Origin: a virus | Virus record (IMG/VR): IMGVR_UViG_3300046751_000216 | Coordinates: 1-29,194 of that record | DNA length: 29,194 nt | Reading direction: 5' to 3' (one strand) | Shown here: positions 27,578 through 29,194 of the stretch, piece after piece | How positions within the stretch are numbered: position 1 is the stretch's first letter | How the letters are laid out: each line of letters begins with the position of its first letter | Notes under the pieces: generated by a model | Database searches by the model: none | Told to the model about the DNA's origin: nothing | The model's input: the letters and a program-made list of their open reading frames with translations, nothing else | Position numbers and translations under genes: made by a program

Positions 27578-28198
27578 TTATCTAAAAATGTCGGTAATAG
27601 AAGACCAAGCACTAGGTGCTGGCATTGCTCCTACAAAATTTTCTGCTTCAATAAGAGCAGTAGCTTCCCTCTGCACTTCTAATTGTTGGGTAGCTATTTC
27701 TTTTGCAGAAGGTTGTTTTGCAGCCATGCCAGATAGTGCTGCTTTTCCAGCATACATTAAAAAGTTAGGCTGTTGTCCCTGAGGTACAGAGTTTATTCTA
27801 TCTTCTGTTTCTTTAGTAACGCCAATCTTTTCTAGCTCTATCTGTTTCATTATGCTTTTTTCTTGTGCATTTAACTTAGTAAAGGCTCTAAGCTTTTTAG
27901 TCATAGGCTCTTTAATAAAGTTATCAATACTGCCACCAGAAAATCCTGTCTCTCCCCCTACAACAGCACGTGTCTCTTGATTCTGTAAAGTTTGAATAGC
28001 TAGTTCTGTTTTCTGGTCAGCTATGTATTCAGATTCTTGAATAGCTCTCCTATTTAACTGAGCAATTTTTAGATTCTGAGCATCTGCTGCTCTAATTCTG
28101 TTTATAGCATGTCTATAATCTTGTCTATCTGCATCTTGTTTGGCACTAATATAGTCAAGAGCTACGCCCCCTATTTGTGCTGCCATCTGCCAACTCAT
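27578..28198 (-). CDS. Internal virion protein B, T7 gp14-like
   Basis: A 206-aa protein (T7 gp14 is 196 aa). A hydrophobic N-terminus (MSWQMAAQIGGVALDYISAK) is followed by long helices (NRIRAADAQNLKIAQLNRRA; QKTELAIQTLQNQETRA) and a Gly-rich turn GGETGFSGGS, the usual pattern of gp14 relatives, then a C-terminal MYAGKAALSGMAA segment. In T7, gp14 inserts in the outer membrane as the first part of the ejection channel. The start forms an ATGA overlap with the gp13-like gene. Confidence 0.85.
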   Translation of the reverse strand: MSWQMAAQIGGVALDYISAKQDADRQDYRHAINRIRAADAQNLKIAQLNRRAIQESEYIADQKTELAIQTLQNQETRAVVGGETGFSGGSIDNFIKEPMTKKLRAFTKLNAQEKSIMKQIELEKIGVTKETEDRINSVPQGQQPNFLMYAGKAALSGMAAKQPSAKEIATQQLEVQREATALIEAENFVGAMPAPSAWSSITDIFR

Positions 28199-28644
28199 AT
28201 CTGTATCCTCACAAATTCTAAAAAGGGTTTATTACCTACACCCCATGTCTCATGTCGTTTAATAAATGTGAAGCCGACAAAGCGTAGCCAATCAATAGCT
28301 ACCTGATAGTCTGCATCAACAGCGTTAGTTAGTAGGGGGTACTTCTTGTTTATATCTCTTACCCACTTACGTGAACCACGTAGGAAAGGTATCTGTATCT
28401 TTGTAATAGGTGGGGCAGTAAGAAGCCATACAACTCCTTCACCACCCACACCATACATACCTGCAATCTCGTTGGTATCTTCTACAAGAAAAGTCCAACA
28501 CTCATCTGATTCGTCAAACCCTAGTTGTAGTGCTACTTCAGGGCTACCATGTGAGGCTATCACTTCTGCTTTGTCTTCTGGTCTTAGGTTATCCTTTAAC
28601 CAATCAACGTCAGCTTGGATACTTTTCCTCACATGAGCCTTCAT
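28195..28644 (-). CDS. T7 gp13-like protein with GNAT acetyltransferase-like fold
   Basis: A 149-aa protein in the gp13 position. It resembles GNAT-like gp13 proteins: KAHVRKSIQADVDWLKDNL, then ECWTFLVEDTNEIAGMYGVG, VVWLLTAPPITK, RKWVRDINKKYP, and the end AIDWLRFVGFTFIKRHET with 'WL...GF.F.....'. In T7 gp13 is needed for infectious particles. The ATG at 28644 overlaps the TAA of the tail tube gene by one base, with AAGGAG six bases upstream; the longer open frame up to 28683 is not favoured. Confidence 0.8.
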   Translation of the reverse strand: MKAHVRKSIQADVDWLKDNLRPEDKAEVIASHGSPEVALQLGFDESDECWTFLVEDTNEIAGMYGVGGEGVVWLLTAPPITKIQIPFLRGSRKWVRDINKKYPLLTNAVDADYQVAIDWLRFVGFTFIKRHETWGVGNKPFLEFVRIQI

Positions 28645-29194
28645 TACATTCTCCTTGAACGTAGTACGTAGAAACCTTCCCACTCTGCGCTTTGAAAAGC
28701 AGCAGGTAGGTGACTATCACTTTCTATAACAATCTCTGTGTCTGAGTTACCTACTACACCAAACTGGTATGTACCACTATCAATAGCAGCCTTGTTTAGT
28801 ATGTTAGCAGCACCACCCACAATACGCCCTGTAAAGGTACGTGTATAGGTAGTACGTCTAGCAGGTGTAGTCTTGACAGTAAAGAAGCCTGTATTGTTAT
28901 ACACCACAGACCAGTTACGAATACGCAGGTCTGCTGTAGTTACAGGGTTGTTATTAATCTTAGGAACAGGCTCAGAGAACTGGTACTTAAATGTAAAAGG
29001 TATACCAGCATACACTTTTTCACCAGCAGACAGTTTACCTGCAACTGCTGATAGTGCTATTATACCACCATCCTGTGCTATGTAAGTAGTATTACTATCA
29101 GTATAGGGTACAGTTGTCAAGCCTGATGTTTCCAATGTTACACGTCTGTCTAGGTGTATAGAGAAAGCACCATCAGTATACTCAGTAGCCTCAT
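28644..29194 (-). CDS. Tail tubular protein B, T7 gp12-like (C-terminal part, cut by window edge)
   Basis: The frame is open to the window edge, so only the last 182 residues or so are visible. The end, HLPAAFQSAEWEGFYVLRSR, is the standard C-terminus of T7 gp12-like nozzle proteins, and the preceding beta-rich text (AGIPFTFKYQFSEP, RNWSVVYNNTGFFTVKTTPA, TYTRTFTGRIVGG) agrees. The protein forms the hexameric tail nozzle with the gp11-like adaptor. A TTG at 29135 could look like a start, but homology continues upstream of it. Confidence 0.85.
   Translation of the reverse strand, partial: EATEYTDGAFSIHLDRRVTLETSGLTTVPYTDSNTTYIAQDGGIIALSAVAGKLSAGEKVYAGIPFTFKYQFSEPVPKINNNPVTTADLRIRNWSVVYNNTGFFTVKTTPARRTTYTRTFTGRIVGGAANILNKAAIDSGTYQFGVVGNSDTEIVIESDSHLPAAFQSAEWEGFYVLRSRRM

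Overview
This window is about 29 kb of a T7-like podophage genome (short tail, single-subunit RNA polymerase). Every gene I can support is on the minus strand, so the biological reading direction is from position 29194 down to 1. The gene order follows coliphage T7: tail tube B (partial), internal virion proteins, tail fibre, lysis and packaging genes, an early noncoding region, early genes, RNA polymerase, SSB, endonuclease I, primase-helicase, DNA polymerase. Moderate AT richness, many very small overlapping genes, a chain of short 'T-S-A-K-L' type fibre proteins, and the short genes beside the lysozyme resemble marine alphaproteobacterial or cyanobacterial podophages. That host inference comes from recalled families, not from a search. 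Portal, scaffold, capsid and exonuclease genes are not here and presumably lie beyond the edges.

Layout, right to left. 29194-21077: C-terminus of tail tube protein B, then gp13-, gp14-, gp15- and gp16-like internal virion proteins. 21036-15966: a gp17-like fibre that is only an N-terminal anchor plus an Ala/Ser/Thr stalk, then six small structural or receptor-binding proteins, one only 56 aa. 15969-11676: a dense cassette of small membrane and basic proteins, a three-TM holin candidate, a T4-type lysozyme, a probable small terminase, and the large terminase. 11675-10791: roughly 880 nt without a gene but full of regulatory-looking DNA. It holds three sigma70-type promoters, five 18-bp TGTG...ACA elements spaced at near-whole helical turns, two 16-bp ACATNNTATANNATGT elements, and an 11-bp inverted repeat. 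In T7 this position holds the terminal repeat and the early host promoters. 10790-7701: eleven small early genes, including a free-standing HNH nuclease and three tiny membrane or zinc-ribbon-like proteins. 7655-9: the RNA polymerase and replication genes, ending with a GIY-YIG nuclease that overlaps the DNA polymerase gene.

Three points stand out. First, the T7-like RNA polymerase is encoded by two ORFs that meet at an ATGA junction at about T7 residue 300, with no residues lost. Second, a 16-bp element CCTAAAGTTACATCAT lies just downstream of the RNA polymerase and gp16-like genes, and a 14/16 variant at the end of the large terminase gene. These correspond to the positions of T7 promoters phi2.5, phi17 and phiOR, so it is the best candidate for the phage's own promoter. 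An inverted copy lies on the opposite strand inside the start of the RNA polymerase gene. Third, the DNA polymerase lacks the segment that in T7 binds thioredoxin, while SSB and primase-helicase keep the acidic C-terminal tail ending in Phe.

How the genes would work together (inference): host polymerase reads the early block and the RNA polymerase gene from the 11.0-11.5 kb promoters and one at 7.7 kb. The phage RNA polymerase then reads the replication, structural, lysis and packaging genes from the CTAAAGTTACATC sites. Nearly all neighbours overlap by ATGA, TAATG or GTGA, so translational coupling is the rule.
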